A DNA stretch of 5,895 nucleotides. Origin: Anaerolineae bacterium. GTDB taxonomy: Bacteria > Chloroflexota > Anaerolineae > Aggregatilineales > UBA2796. The stretch is taken from contig JADZBY010000439.1 in assembly GCA_020851855.1 (NCBI GenBank), forward strand, positions 1-5,895, read 5' to 3'. Below, piece by piece: positions 5,850-5,895 of this stretch (the stretch's first letter is position 1; every line of letters begins with the position of its first letter). The position numbers were made by a program, and so were the translations under genes. The notes below the pieces were generated by a model. That model did no database searches. It saw only the letters and a list, made by a program, of their open reading frames with translations, and had not been told where the DNA came from.

Positions 5850-5895
5850 ATGTCCTATACCATCAGAAAGGTGGGCGTCGTCGGTTCGGGCACGA
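5850..5895 (+). CDS. Start of a probable 3-hydroxyacyl-CoA dehydrogenase (3'-truncated by the window)
   Basis: Only 15 residues are visible: 'MSYTIRKVGVVGSGT'. A short lead followed by a beta strand and GxGxx turn ('VGVVGSGT') is the start of an NAD-binding Rossmann fold. The specific pattern 'IRKVxVxGSGTM' is typical of the first residues of 3-hydroxyacyl-CoA dehydrogenases of beta-oxidation (FadN/FadB-type), which oxidise L-3-hydroxyacyl-CoA to 3-ketoacyl-CoA with NAD+. The start is well supported by AGGAGGT eight bases upstream. The gene diverges from the RACo-like gene. Other Rossmann dehydrogenases could begin in a similar way, so the exact product is a good guess rather than proven. Confidence 0.65.
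   Translation, partial: MSYTIRKVGVVGSGT

Overview
This is a GC-rich bacterial window with gene-dense, chromosomal-looking content. It suggests Chloroflexota (Anaerolineae-like). The support is the high GC, a TgpA-type membrane transglutaminase with a long Thr-Pro-Ser-Pro linker, an RACo-type ferredoxin/ASKHA activator beside a lipid-catabolism gene, and families of short 'CCTCACCCCC...CCCTCTCC' palindromic repeats between genes. The taxonomic assignment is an inference, not a proof.

Layout: (1) 1-882 (+) is the 3' part of an RlmD/TrmA-family 23S rRNA m5U methyltransferase gene whose start lies upstream of the window. (2) 883-1224 is an intergenic gap. It holds a short hairpin just after the stop codon, a 137-bp palindromic mosaic repeat (949-1085) and a probable extended -10 promoter. 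(3) 1225-3693 (+) encodes an 822-residue TgpA-type membrane protein with a periplasmic or extracytoplasmic transglutaminase-like domain. (4) 3694-3839 lies between convergent genes and holds a second, inverted and truncated copy of the same repeat. (5) 3840-5717 (-) encodes a 625-residue [2Fe-2S] ferredoxin plus ASKHA-ATPase protein resembling RACo, the reductive activator of corrinoid proteins. (6) 5718-5849 is a divergent promoter region with a perfect TATAAT for the minus-strand gene. (7) 5850-5895 (+) is the start of a gene with a strong ribosome binding site and an N-terminal Rossmann motif like that of 3-hydroxyacyl-CoA dehydrogenases.

The genes do not look like one operon or pathway. 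The rRNA methyltransferase and the transglutaminase are co-directional but separated by 342 bases and an apparent new promoter. The RACo-like gene is transcribed on its own, convergent with the transglutaminase and divergent from the dehydrogenase.

The most unusual content is the repeat family. Three copies of a ~49-nt hairpin-plus-tail unit occur in two intergenic spaces. Two are arranged as a head-to-head pair, and the third carries the same spacer and a stub of a second unit. This architecture is like REP/BIME elements. Nothing in the window amounts to a clearly new defence or biosynthetic system.
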